A stretch of 64,000 nt of DNA from Thalassococcus sp. S3 (GTDB lineage: Bacteria; Pseudomonadota; Alphaproteobacteria; Rhodobacterales; Rhodobacteraceae). The notes under the pieces were generated by a model that was given only the letters and a program-made list of their open reading frames with translations, did no database searches and had not been told where the DNA came from. The stretch is from NCBI RefSeq assembly GCF_004216475.1, contig NZ_CP022303.1:3534001-3598000 (forward strand), in the 5' to 3' direction. The position numbers and the translations under genes were made by a program. Shown piece after piece: positions 35,953-47,865 of the stretch. Position 1 is the first letter of the stretch, and every line of letters starts with the position of its first letter.

Positions 35953-37434
35953 ATGACGTTAAAGGATGCAAGGTCGACAAAGCCCCTGACATCCACGCAG
36001 CTGCGCGCGGTGATCGAGGCGATCGACGATTGCCTCCTCTTTGTCTTGGACAGCAGCAACCGGGTCGTTTTGCATAATAGGAACGCGCAGACTGTCGCTG
36101 GAAGCGCTGACGAGGCAACGGCTTGGCTATCCGGCCCGAATTTTCACGACCCGGTCAGCCGCGCCCGCCTGAACCAGGAGAGCACTCCATTAGCGAAGCT
36201 GCGCGACGAATCGTCGGTTCTGCCGGTCACCATTGGCTATCTGGACCTGCAAGGCGCCGAGCGTATCACCACTTTCAGCGTTCGGAACTTGGATCATGCG
36301 GGACTGCGCATGCTCATGGGCCGGGACGTCTCTGGTGCGGAGAACCAAGGCCACATTGCCGCAGACTTTGAGCCTGAAGCGTTGGCGCACGATCTGGGTA
36401 ATGTTCTGGGGATCGTGCAGATGGCAGTGGATGGGTTCGACCGGATGTCCCTGCCGCAAGAAGCCGACATCAAACGGGCCGACCTTGCCCATGCCGTCCA
36501 ACGCGGTTTGGCCCTCATGACCGCTTTGATGGGACCTGACGCGCAGCCCGCACAGGATCGGGGCCCGGTAAATGTCACATCCGCGCTGGACGCGGCGATT
36601 AAAATCATTGGCCGCGTTTTGCCCGAAACCATGGACCTTTCGCTGTCCCTGGCGCCGGAGGTGTTTGCGACGGGATGTGAACGAAGCGATCTGGATGCCG
36701 CCATGATCGAACTTCTGGGCGCGGCCAGGGAATTCCTGGCCACACAACCATCCAGAGACGGCAACATCACCGTGGCACTGGCAACGCATAATGGCCATTG
36801 CGAAATCTCGGTAACCGCAGCGCGGGTTCAGGACGCGCATGCGAAGACAAGAGCTCGGTCAGGTTCCGCAATCTCAAGAGATCGCCTTGACCTGACCAAG
36901 CGCCTTGCCGAAAAGGCGGGTGGCACGTTCCGGACCCAAAAACCAACCTCTGCGGTCCGCACCTTCATCCTTTCGCTGCCACACGCACCCGCGCAGGGTC
37001 AGCTTGTCGGGATGGACTTGTCCAAGGCCACAAACAGCCTGCAGGGGTATCGGATTTGTCTTGCGGAGACGGACAAATCCCTGCGCCGCACCTTGGCCGA
37101 TCATTTGAAAGAGTGCGGTGGGAATGTCGTATCATGTCGCACAGGCCCGGACCTTGAGCAGGTCCTTGATGGCCCAAGCCTTTTCGACGTGGTCATCACA
37201 AACCCGGATCTGGGCGACGGCACGACCGCCGAGAGGGTCGCAACGCAAATTGCGCAAGGCGGATCGGGTACACGTCTCATCGTTCTTACCGGGCAAAACA
37301 GGTGGATATGGACACATCGCGAGAAGCCCCTTGCGCTGGTGTTGTCAAAACCCGTTCCCGTCGAGGTGTTGCTGAACGCGATCCGCCTGCGGCCGCCCCT
37401 TCGTGACGCGCAAATAGGATCAGTACCTCAATAG
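35953..37434 (+). CDS. PAS-kinase-like protein with degenerate catalytic domain and pseudo-receiver
   Basis: A 493-residue protein. A PAS-like N-terminus (~15-110) is followed by an H-box-like ALAHDLGNVLGIVQM (~150), whose His-Asp fits a HisKA/HPt-like dimerisation region, and an ATPase-like region (~200-345) without an identifiable N-box or DxGxG. The C-terminal receiver fold (~370-480) has LAETDKS, DVVITNPDLG with Asn at the phosphorylation position, and LVLSKPVP. It therefore looks degenerate as kinase and receiver, and may act as a phosphotransfer or scaffold protein. It overlaps the convergent GGDEF-EAL gene tail to tail by 7 nt. Confidence 0.75.
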   Translation: MTLKDARSTKPLTSTQLRAVIEAIDDCLLFVLDSSNRVVLHNRNAQTVAGSADEATAWLSGPNFHDPVSRARLNQESTPLAKLRDESSVLPVTIGYLDLQGAERITTFSVRNLDHAGLRMLMGRDVSGAENQGHIAADFEPEALAHDLGNVLGIVQMAVDGFDRMSLPQEADIKRADLAHAVQRGLALMTALMGPDAQPAQDRGPVNVTSALDAAIKIIGRVLPETMDLSLSLAPEVFATGCERSDLDAAMIELLGAAREFLATQPSRDGNITVALATHNGHCEISVTAARVQDAHAKTRARSGSAISRDRLDLTKRLAEKAGGTFRTQKPTSAVRTFILSLPHAPAQGQLVGMDLSKATNSLQGYRICLAETDKSLRRTLADHLKECGGNVVSCRTGPDLEQVLDGPSLFDVVITNPDLGDGTTAERVATQIAQGGSGTRLIVLTGQNRWIWTHREKPLALVLSKPVPVEVLLNAIRLRPPLRDAQIGSVPQ

Positions 37435-39200
37435 AGCCGGCGTTTATGCGCGGCCAAACTCTGGGCCGACATCGGCTCGGCCAGGGCAAATCCCTGGCCC
37501 ATGTCGCACCCCAGCGCACGGGCCTGCGCCGCTTGTTTCGACATCTCGATCCCCTCCGCGACCACCTGCTGGTTCAGTTTCCGCGCGACCATCACAAGGG
37601 CTTCGACCACGACACTGGCGCCATGGTCGTCGCTGAGACGTTGAACCAGGCTGCGATCGATCTTGATGATATCAACCGGCCATTGGCAGACATGGGATAG
37701 CCCGGATTGCCCACCCCCAAAATCATCTAGCGCGATCCGTCCTCCCCTTTGCCGGATTTCCTGCAAGGAACTGAACACCAGCCCGTCGCGCGCCCCAAGG
37801 ACGCTGTCTTCGTTAATTTCAATGACAATGCGCGACCAATCCACGCCAAACCGCGTTAAAATGGTCTGAAGATCGAAGATGAAGTCAGGGTTCAGCAAAT
37901 TCTGGTCCATCACGTTGATCCAGAATTTCGGAACGTCCTCAGATGAAAGGAGATCCTCTGCACTTAACGCGGCAAAGGCCGCTTCAATAACGTGAAAGGT
38001 CAATTTCGAAGCGAGGCGATGGTCCCGGAACATCCAGGCAAAGCTCTCAGGCTTCCGGACCTCTCCGTCATCATCCTGCCAGCGGGCGAGTATCTCAACA
38101 CCCGCAGTTTGACCCGTGCCGAGATCGAAGATCGGCTGAAAATGTGCCGTGACATTATCGAACCGGGCCTGTCCGCCGCTGTCTGAGAGACCCGACGGGG
38201 CCAGAACCCCTTCCAGCCGCGACGAGTAGATCGTGGTCGCGTTACGCTCTGTTCTTTTGGATGCGTAGAGCGCGGAATCGGCGAAGCTCAGAAGCGTTTC
38301 GAAACCGGACGCCTGATTTGGAAAGAGGCTGACACCGATGCTGAGCCCGCCCAGATCGGTTTTGCCGAGGCTTGCCACGTTCCGGCGGATCGCAAGCCGA
38401 AGATTGCTGATCGTGGTCCGCAGGTATCCGCGCTTTGCCTCGGGAATGTCGAGCAGGACACAGAATTCATCCCCGCCGGTCCGTCCGATGATGCTGCTGG
38501 GTGGAAGTGCTGCACGCAAAGCGTCGGCCACGGTTTTCAGAAAGGCGTCGCCAAACAGATGACCGTATACGTCGTTGACCGATTTGAAGTCATCAAGATC
38601 CAAGGCCAGCAATGCCGCCGGTCGCGCGTCGTTGGTCAGTCGGGCCTGGCACTTTGCGTTGAAAGACACCTTGTTTTCGACCCCGGTCAGCCGATCAATC
38701 TCGGCCATGCGGGTCAGCCGCTTTTCCCGGCGATTGGCTTCGGCCAGATCGACCTCAAGCTGATGTCTTGAAACACCTTGCGCAATCGACATGGCAACCA
38801 ACCCCGCAACATGGGCGCAGCTTTCAAACACCTTCGTGGATCGCCAGGTCTGCGTTCCGACCGCCACCGCCATGACCCCCAGCCTGCTTTCGGCGTGAAT
38901 AAGGGGCAGCATGGCAATGGTGATGTCTTGTCCGTTTCTCAGGACTTGATGCTCGATCCCGCCATTTTGCAGGGTCTGTCCGTCGGCGTGCCGCTGTTCA
39001 AGGAACGTGCGAAGCCGCGCATGGACCTCTTCGTCACCGCCCTCCCCTGGAACCAGCCCAAAGGCGTCCAGCCATATCGCCACTCCAAGCGCATGACATG
39101 CTTGAGCCGCAAGATCAGATGCGTCCCGGGCAACGCGTTCCAACGGGTCGTGTAGGGCATCGCGCGAGCCTAGCGCGACTGTCAGATCCGACACCAACAC
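37428..39200 (-). CDS. GAF-GGDEF-EAL cyclic-di-GMP protein
   Basis: A 590-residue protein. An N-terminal GAF-like region (~1-165) precedes a diguanylate cyclase domain with intact GRTGGDEF (~270) and an EAL phosphodiesterase domain: EILARW (ExLxR pattern), NVMDQNLLNP, EINED, DDFGGGQSGLSH, IKIDRSLV and AEGIEM. Both catalytic motifs look complete, so it could make and degrade c-di-GMP. The start is GTG 39200 with a G-rich site; the upstream gap holds candidate CtrA-like sites. The cluster suggests control of motility or attachment. Confidence 0.9.
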   Translation of the reverse strand: MLVSDLTVALGSRDALHDPLERVARDASDLAAQACHALGVAIWLDAFGLVPGEGGDEEVHARLRTFLEQRHADGQTLQNGGIEHQVLRNGQDITIAMLPLIHAESRLGVMAVAVGTQTWRSTKVFESCAHVAGLVAMSIAQGVSRHQLEVDLAEANRREKRLTRMAEIDRLTGVENKVSFNAKCQARLTNDARPAALLALDLDDFKSVNDVYGHLFGDAFLKTVADALRAALPPSSIIGRTGGDEFCVLLDIPEAKRGYLRTTISNLRLAIRRNVASLGKTDLGGLSIGVSLFPNQASGFETLLSFADSALYASKRTERNATTIYSSRLEGVLAPSGLSDSGGQARFDNVTAHFQPIFDLGTGQTAGVEILARWQDDDGEVRKPESFAWMFRDHRLASKLTFHVIEAAFAALSAEDLLSSEDVPKFWINVMDQNLLNPDFIFDLQTILTRFGVDWSRIVIEINEDSVLGARDGLVFSSLQEIRQRGGRIALDDFGGGQSGLSHVCQWPVDIIKIDRSLVQRLSDDHGASVVVEALVMVARKLNQQVVAEGIEMSKQAAQARALGCDMGQGFALAEPMSAQSLAAHKRRLY

Positions 39201-39280
39201 TGACCACCCCCCTTTTCGGACCGTCCGAGCAGTGAAACACCCAACATAGGACGCGCGATCTCAACCGGATTTACAATATG

Positions 39281-39318
39281 TTAACAGGTATGAACGAGCC
39301 TGGTTAACAAAGTGTAAA
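39281..39318. promoter_or_regulatory. CtrA-like TTAA-N7 motifs upstream of GGDEF-EAL gene
   Basis: TTAA (39304-39307) with seven bases to TAAA (39315-39318), and TTAA (39281-39284) with seven bases to GAAC (39292-39295), resemble the alphaproteobacterial CtrA consensus TTAA-N7-TTAA with one and two mismatches. The two copies also lie within an imperfect inverted repeat GTTAACAGG/CCTGGTTAAC. Suggestive only. Confidence 0.35.
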
Positions 39319-39327
39319 CCCAAAGGA

Positions 39328-39385
39328 CTGCGGGCGCTTTCGCGACCACTTTTGCCACGAAAGGCCCCGGCGGAGGCGCCCGCAG
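39328..39385 (-). terminator. Hairpin downstream of the sensory operon's receiver gene
   Basis: CTGCGGGCGC (39328-39337) and GCGCCCGCAG (39376-39385) are perfect 10-bp inverted repeats around a 38-nt loop that holds a second small TTTCG/CGAAA stem. On the minus strand the hairpin is followed by a T-rich stretch, so it may terminate the 42836-39429 operon. Confidence 0.5.
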
Positions 39386-39428
39386 GGCCAGTTGGCATCA
39401 GCTTTCCCAGTTGCCCAAGACGCCCTGT

Positions 39429-39827
39429 TCAGTCAGGCCACAAGCCCTTCAGTCGGCGTACCAAATCTTGCTCAAAGACAGGTTTTGTAAGCGTTTCCAC
39501 ATCTGCAAACTTCTCTGACAACTCATTTTTCCGCCCGTATCCGGTCATGAACCAGAATGGGATGTCCTTCTCATGAAGTGCAATCGCGACATCAAGGCTG
39601 TTGTCGCCGCGTGACAGGCTGACATCCAGGATGGCGAAATCCGGCTGTTTCGGAGCAATCTCGGCCAGAAATTCGAGCGCTTCTTTGGAGGACCCGAACC
39701 TCGCAACGTCTTCAAAACCGAACGAAGACAATTGGGTCGACAGACCCTCGGCTATGATCCATTCGTCATCGAGAACAAGAGCCAGGTTTTTGGCAAGGGG
39801 CATGGTTTCAGACTTTACAGAGATCAT
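39429..39827 (-). CDS. Single-domain receiver, third gene of sensory operon
   Basis: A 132-residue receiver: LALVLDDEWI, phospho-acceptor Asp in AILDVSLSRG, Thr in FMTGYGRKN, Lys in TLTKPVFEQ. Its ATG (39827) overlaps the stop of the hybrid-kinase gene by 4 nt. It lacks an output domain, so it likely relays phosphate to a downstream partner. Confidence 0.88.
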   Translation of the reverse strand: MISVKSETMPLAKNLALVLDDEWIIAEGLSTQLSSFGFEDVARFGSSKEALEFLAEIAPKQPDFAILDVSLSRGDNSLDVAIALHEKDIPFWFMTGYGRKNELSEKFADVETLTKPVFEQDLVRRLKGLWPD

Positions 39828-42112
39828 TCAACGGCCATACCGGCGTCGAGGACATTTCGGATAAGAACTGACAAGACATAAGGATCGCATGGCTTTTGAA
39901 CCAGCGGGGCCGCAACCTCGCCCATTTCATCCTTTGTGTAGCCGGTATAGCCGGACATATATATCACCGGCTTATCCGGTAAGGCTGCACGAAACGTCTT
40001 GGCCAATTCGAAACCGCTGACACCGCCGGGCATCACCACGTCGGTGAGAAGCAGGTCAAAGGACACACCCACGGCCACCTTCTCTGCCGCCTCGATCCCA
40101 GACCGACATTGCACCACGCGATAGTTCAGGCGGATCAGGAGGTCGCTCATCAAACCCAGCAGATCCGGCTCGTCCTCGACAAGCAAGATGGTTTCGTTGC
40201 TCCCGGTCAGCGGTTTACTTTGGGTCGGCTCGGCCCCCACCACATCCGGTTCCGTGCCGCGTGGCAGCGTCAGCCTCACGGTCGTGCCGATGCCATGATC
40301 GGAATACATGCGCATCTCTCCGTCGCTTTGCCGTGCAAAGCCATAGACCATGGAGAGGCCCAGACCTGTCCCGGAATTACTATCCTTGGTGGTGAAAAAG
40401 GGATCTGTCGCCCTTGCAAGGGTCTTGGCGTCCATTCCCATTCCATTGTCAGTGACCGAAAGCTCAACGAGGGCCTTCGCACCCGGATGGTGCAGCTCGG
40501 TGATCTCCGGGCCATTTGGCGCGTCCCAAACGGGACGGGCCGCCAGTTTGATCATGTTGCCTTTGCCCGATCTTACGATGGCATCCCGGCTATTCAGGAT
40601 CAGGTTCATAAGCGCCGTTTCAAGTTGGGCATGATCACAAAAAACGGGCGCATCCCGGTGCTCCTCTTCTATCTCAAGCCGGATACTTTCCTCGATCATC
40701 GGACGGATCAAAGCCTGCAGGTCTCCAAAGATATCCGCGACCGGTCGCGACGTTCTCTTGCCAGGTTGCCGCTTTGCAAAGGCAAGCAGGCGCGACGTCA
40801 GATGCCCGCCCCTGCTGATCGAAGACCGCGCAATCTTCATGTATCGCGCTCTGTCTTCGTCGCTCTGCGCCTTTTCGGCGAGATCTATCGCATAAAGCTG
40901 GGCTGCCAGCAGGTTGTTGAAATCATGCGCGATCCCCCCGGTAAGCTGACCAAGAGCGTCAAGCCTGCTTTTTCGTTCGACCACCTGCCTGTTGCGTTCC
41001 TCAGCCGAGATATCGTCGATGATAAGAACAACGAAGATGTCTGAATCTTGTGCGGACACCTTCGCGCTGCTGACCCGAACATAGCGATGGTGCTCGCCGG
41101 ATGGCGAACTGCTGAGCAACTGGGTTTCACCAGCCAAGGCAAAGCCGGACAGGGCCCTGCGAATGGGATCCGCGCTCGCATCGAGCCGGTCATGGCTCTC
41201 GGCGTCCATGAAATAGAACCGTTCGGGCCAGCGCATCGGCGTGTCCATGGACAGCCCGCCAAGCATGTGCCGCGCAGCCTCGTTTATCCGCAAAATCGTC
41301 CCGTTTGCATTCAGGGCCAGGATCCCGCTGGAAGCGGCGTTGAAAATGGTCTCCAACTCGTCCTTCGTGGCACGCAGCTCTTGTTGATACCCCCGACGGG
41401 CGGTTTCCTCCTCCCGCGACTTGGCTGCCGCGTTATTCAGCGACGAGACGATTACCGACAATTCATCCTGCTTCGCCTTCGATCGTCTGGGCAAGGCAAT
41501 GGGCGCTGTGCCGTTCAGCCAGCCCAGACCTTCAACCTGATCCGCAATGGATCTTAGATGCCGCGCGACGAACCATTCAAAGATCTGCAGCATGACCAAA
41601 GACGCGACCATCGTCTTCAGAAAGTTCGACAAGAGCAGCGTAAACAACTGATCTATCAGTCTTTGTCTGGCCGTGTCGAAGGTCGCCCAGACGCTGAGCT
41701 GTCCAACGCTTATCTGCTCGTCAAACGTATTCGTGAAGAAAAGCGGCAAGGTGAGGGACGGAACCTCTCCCTCCTCGTACTCGCCGCGCTGAAACGCCTG
41801 GCCTGTGGATGCGACCAGGGAAACGGCCACGATATCCGGCTGCGCGACGATCCCGTCCAAGAGGACGTTAACCTGTTCAAAGTTGAACTCCCACAACGCG
41901 TTTTCAAAACCGGATATAAAGCTTGTTTCGACCACCGAAAGCTCTGCTGCCACCCGCGCCACGTCGCGCTGATAGCTCCAATAAAGCTGAAACGCAGAGG
42001 CAAGCAGGGACAGAACCGCAGACGAAGCGATCATCCATATAACGATGCGCCGCCCCAATACCTTGCCGGGCCGCCTGATGCGCTGAGCGATGTCAGCCTC
42101 GGTTGGGATCAT
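39824..42112 (-). CDS. Hybrid sensor histidine kinase (TM-PAS-HisKA-HATPase-REC)
   Basis: A 762-residue membrane kinase. Membrane segments ~22-45 and ~158-180 enclose a ~110-residue periplasmic domain. A PAS domain (~250-370) follows, then H396 in the H-box GGIAHDFNNLLAAQ. The ATPase has ALMNLILNSRDAI and DNGMGMDAKTLARATDPFFT with GTGLGLSMVYG, and the receiver (~640-755) has the phospho-acceptor Asp in LLLTDVVMPGG. It overlaps the upstream binding-protein gene by 20 nt and the downstream receiver by 4 nt. The periplasmic domain may be engaged by that binding protein. Confidence 0.9.
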   Translation of the reverse strand: MIPTEADIAQRIRRPGKVLGRRIVIWMIASSAVLSLLASAFQLYWSYQRDVARVAAELSVVETSFISGFENALWEFNFEQVNVLLDGIVAQPDIVAVSLVASTGQAFQRGEYEEGEVPSLTLPLFFTNTFDEQISVGQLSVWATFDTARQRLIDQLFTLLLSNFLKTMVASLVMLQIFEWFVARHLRSIADQVEGLGWLNGTAPIALPRRSKAKQDELSVIVSSLNNAAAKSREEETARRGYQQELRATKDELETIFNAASSGILALNANGTILRINEAARHMLGGLSMDTPMRWPERFYFMDAESHDRLDASADPIRRALSGFALAGETQLLSSSPSGEHHRYVRVSSAKVSAQDSDIFVVLIIDDISAEERNRQVVERKSRLDALGQLTGGIAHDFNNLLAAQLYAIDLAEKAQSDEDRARYMKIARSSISRGGHLTSRLLAFAKRQPGKRTSRPVADIFGDLQALIRPMIEESIRLEIEEEHRDAPVFCDHAQLETALMNLILNSRDAIVRSGKGNMIKLAARPVWDAPNGPEITELHHPGAKALVELSVTDNGMGMDAKTLARATDPFFTTKDSNSGTGLGLSMVYGFARQSDGEMRMYSDHGIGTTVRLTLPRGTEPDVVGAEPTQSKPLTGSNETILLVEDEPDLLGLMSDLLIRLNYRVVQCRSGIEAAEKVAVGVSFDLLLTDVVMPGGVSGFELAKTFRAALPDKPVIYMSGYTGYTKDEMGEVAAPLVQKPCDPYVLSVLIRNVLDAGMAVE

Positions 42113-42836
42113 GCTTGATCAACAATGCGTCGAGCGAGCCATCCTTTTTCATCTCCGCCAGGACCCGGTTAAAATCGGCAACGATTTCAGCGCTGTTCTC
42201 CAGATCCGTGCGGACGGCCATATGCACGGCATGCTCGGCCAGTACGAACGGAAGCGCGATCAGACGATCCTTCAGATCCGGCGCAACGACGTTCGTCACG
42301 TGGGCAAGCACCTCTTGACTGTCCAGCGTCACATCCACACGCCCATAAGCCACCATGTTCATGGCCTGGGTCGTCGTTGTGACGACAACCTTGTTCAGCG
42401 CCTCGTCCCGATCGAACCGTTCTTCGTAGAGAAAGCCATCACCAACGGCGACGGAATATTCCGCGATATCCGAATACTGGCCGATGCTGACGTCCTCACC
42501 CGTTTGCGCCACGAATTTGACCTGCGTCTGATAAAACGGATCGGCGTAGGTCATATATTCGGCAATCTCCGCATCGAAAAACAGACTGCCCACGATGTCG
42601 TAATCGCCCTGGCGCGACCCATCCATGATGCGGGCCCATGGCAAGATATCTGCCGTTACGTCATAGCCGGCACGCGTCAGGACGGCAGTGATCACGTCAA
42701 CGGAAATCCCCTGGTTTGGCAGATCCCTGCCCGAGAAGGGTGGCCATTCATCAGCGACGACCAAAAGTCTTTGCTCGGCAAAGACAGGAGGCGCAAAAGC
42801 AAAAAGAAGTCCGAGAGTTACCGATAAAATGCGCAT
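42093..42836 (-). CDS. Periplasmic SBP_bac_3-type ligand-binding protein coupled to the hybrid kinase
   Basis: A 247-residue protein with signal peptide MRILSVTLGLLFAFAPPVFA and a Type 2 amino-acid-type binding domain (VADEWPPFSGRDLPNQGIS, GYDVTADILPWARIMDGSRQ, YMTYADPFY). Start ATG 42836 has an AAGGGACAGG site; in-frame extensions of up to 73 residues look non-coding. No permease is nearby; it sits first in an operon with a sensor kinase, so it is probably a periplasmic sensor rather than a transporter component. Confidence 0.85.
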   Translation of the reverse strand: MRILSVTLGLLFAFAPPVFAEQRLLVVADEWPPFSGRDLPNQGISVDVITAVLTRAGYDVTADILPWARIMDGSRQGDYDIVGSLFFDAEIAEYMTYADPFYQTQVKFVAQTGEDVSIGQYSDIAEYSVAVGDGFLYEERFDRDEALNKVVVTTTTQAMNMVAYGRVDVTLDSQEVLAHVTNVVAPDLKDRLIALPFVLAEHAVHMAVRTDLENSAEIVADFNRVLAEMKKDGSLDALLIKHDPNRG

Positions 42837-43328
42837 TCCTGTCCCTTCAATCATTAAGGTGTGACAACTTAACGTTGAGTACCGCTGCAAAGCAACAGAT
42901 ATAGTCCGAAAGACTTCCGTGCTCAGGGTGTCCCGCGTTGAAGGCACGCAGCATGGTCTTTGGCTAAGTGGCGCAGACAGGCGATACGGGACGAGAACGC
43001 GATACCCGTCAGGGCCCGAAATGCATTTCGCCCGAATGCTCTCGCGATGATCCACCGCGACAGAGCGGCGTCTTTCCTGTTCGACGCTCCAAGATCAGAA
43101 CCCGCGATGCGTATCTCTCCCTCGCGGCTCATGTAATCCTGAACATAGCAGCTTTGCGGCTAAGCTCCGAGTGGCTCTGCCCCCCGCCCAACCGCGCTGG
43201 ACACGTGGGAGCGGTCAGTCATCCAAATGTGCCGCTCTGCCATTCACAGTTTCATCAGCAAGGAATGACGCACCCAAGCCTGCCCCAGTCTTACGTCTTG
43301 CCAAGTCGTTTTATCGTGTCTATCCAAA
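42837..43328. other. 492-nt gap between the sensory operon and the TPP riboswitch
   Basis: It should hold the promoters of both divergent transcripts. I see no convincing gene here; short open frames have no family features. TTAA-containing stretches occur near 42850-42880 but do not match a clear site. Confidence 0.5.
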
Positions 43329-43437
43329 AAGCACGCAGGGGAGTCCCGCCAAGGGGACTGAGAGGCTGACAGGGCATTTGCCCGGTGACGCGACCCTTAG
43401 AACCTGACCCAGTTGACACTGGCGTAGGAAGCTAGGG
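43329..43437 (+). ncRNA. TPP riboswitch (thi box)
   Basis: The conserved thi-box parts are legible: GGGGAGTCCC, then GGGGACTGAGAGGCTGA (P2/P3 core), and ACCCTTAGAACCTGACC with GTTGACACTGGCGTAGGAA at the 3' side. It lies about 115 nt before thiC. Thiamine pyrophosphate binding normally lowers thiC expression, by translation or termination control. Exact ends are estimates. Confidence 0.95.
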
Positions 43438-43539
43438 ACGCGCATGAGATCATGCACCTTTGCGGCCCGACGTGAGGATCGATTTGGTCCTCGGCTCCTC
43501 TCCACGCTCATCTGGCGTCTTTCTGAGACTTGAGTTTGA

Positions 43540-46337
<2,798 letters not shown>

Positions 46338-46504
46338 GGTTTCGGCCCAGACCCTGTCCGAGGCGATTGACGAACTTGGCTTTGACAGCCCGGCCATCGC
46401 CACCGCGATAAACGGAGTATTCGTGCCGCGCAGTGTCCGGGACACCAAACGCCTTACCGAAGGTGACCGGCTTGAAATCCTCGCACCGATGCAGGGAGGC
46501 TAGG

Positions 46505-47272
46505 ATGAAGCTTTATCGCCGGCATATAGACTCTCGCCTGCTGCTGGGCACGGCCCAGTATCCGTCCCCCAAGGTGCTGGAGGAGGCCATTCGCGCGAGC
46601 AATACCCAGATCATCACGGTCTCATTGCGTCGTGAGACGGCAGACGGATCCGGTGCCGGCTTCTGGCAAAACCTGCGGGACATCGGCGCCCATATCCTGC
46701 CCAATACGGCCGGCTGTCATTCGGTAAAGGAGGCCGTGACGACAGCCCATATGGCGCGGGAGCTCTTTGACACCAACTGGATCAAACTGGAGGTTATCGG
46801 CCACGCGGACACGTTGCAGCCGGACGTCTTTGGTCTTGTCGAGGCCGCTCGCATGCTCAGCGCGGATGGCTTTGAGGTTTTTCCCTATACCACCGACGAT
46901 CTGGTGGTGGGGGAACGGCTGCTGGATGCGGGCTGCGAATTGCTGATGCCCTGGGGTGCGCCGATCGGATCCGGTCAGGGTCTGAGAAACCCCGATGCCT
47001 TGCGGGCCATGCGCGCGCATTTTCCGGATATCCCCTTGATCGTCGATGCCGGCATCGGCCGTCCATCCGATGCCGCACAGGCGATGGAGCTGGGCATGGA
47101 TGCGGTGTTGTTGAACACTGCCGTGGCGCGCGCGGGTGATCCGGTGGGAATGGCCCGGGCCATGTCACAGGCAACAGATGCCGGCCGCGCCGGATATGAA
47201 GCGGGCTTGATGGCGCCGCGTGACATGGCCGTACCATCGACCCCACTGCTTGGCATGGCGGAGCTTGGCTGA
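46505..47272 (+). CDS. thiG: Thiazole synthase ThiG
   Basis: A 255-residue TIM-barrel: [31 protein letters not shown] with the Schiff-base Lys, [13 protein letters not shown] and [18 protein letters not shown]. It assembles the thiazole phosphate from ThiS-thiocarboxylate, dehydroglycine and 1-deoxyxylulose 5-phosphate. The ATG lies 1 nt after the thiS stop. Confidence 0.96.
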   Translation: MKLYRRHIDSRLLLGTAQYPSPKVLEEAIRASNTQIITVSLRRETADGSGAGFWQNLRDIGAHILPNTAGCHSVKEAVTTAHMARELFDTNWIKLEVIGHADTLQPDVFGLVEAARMLSADGFEVFPYTTDDLVVGERLLDAGCELLMPWGAPIGSGQGLRNPDALRAMRAHFPDIPLIVDAGIGRPSDAAQAMELGMDAVLLNTAVARAGDPVGMARAMSQATDAGRAGYEAGLMAPRDMAVPSTPLLGMAELG

Positions 47273-47865
47273 TGGAGCGGTTCTATCTGATCGTCGGGCA
47301 TGTCGGGCGGCTTGAACTGCTGGTGCCCCATGGTGTGAAGCTCGTGCAGTTGCGGCTGAAAGACCTACCCGACGAAGAAATCCGGCGCCAGATCGCACGC
47401 GCGCGGGATTTCTGCGCCGTCCACCGCGCCCAGCTTGTTGTAAACGATTACTGGCAGGCCGCACTCGACCTGCGGTGCAGCTTTGTGCATCTGGGCCAGG
47501 AGGACATGGATGCCGCCGATTTCAACAGTCTTCGTCGCGCGGGGATCCGGTTTGGTCTCTCGACGCATGACGAGGCGGAACTGGACCGGGCGCTCTCTCT
47601 CGATCCGGCCTACATCGCGCTTGGGCCTGTCTATCCAACGTTGCTGAAGAAGATGAAGTGGGGGCCGCAAGGGCTGGAACGGGTTACGGAATGGAAGCGC
47701 CTGGCCGGACCGGTTCCGCTTGTGGCGATCGGGGGGCTCACTCCTGAGCGCGCGCCAAGCGTGTTCGACGCCGGCGCCGACAGCGCCGCGGTGGTCACCG
47801 ACGTCCAGCAGGCCGCAGACCCCGAAGCGCGTGTTCGCGAATGGCTAGAGGTCTGCGCCGCATGA
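47272..47865 (+). CDS. thiE: Thiamine-phosphate synthase ThiE
   Basis: A 197-residue TIM-barrel with LVQLRLKDL, VVNDYWQAAL, FVHLGQEDM, ALGPVYPTLLK and VAIGGLTPERA. It joins thiazole phosphate and pyrimidine diphosphate. The start overlaps the thiG stop (TGATG). Confidence 0.9.
   Translation: MERFYLIVGHVGRLELLVPHGVKLVQLRLKDLPDEEIRRQIARARDFCAVHRAQLVVNDYWQAALDLRCSFVHLGQEDMDAADFNSLRRAGIRFGLSTHDEAELDRALSLDPAYIALGPVYPTLLKKMKWGPQGLERVTEWKRLAGPVPLVAIGGLTPERAPSVFDAGADSAAVVTDVQQAADPEARVREWLEVCAA

Noticed and set aside
39328..39385. Riboswitch or small RNA
   Set aside because: Only a stem with a large loop; no conserved RNA core recognised, so called a candidate terminator.
42968..43369. Plus-strand 133-residue frame before the riboswitch
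   Set aside because: No family features and it runs into the TPP riboswitch.
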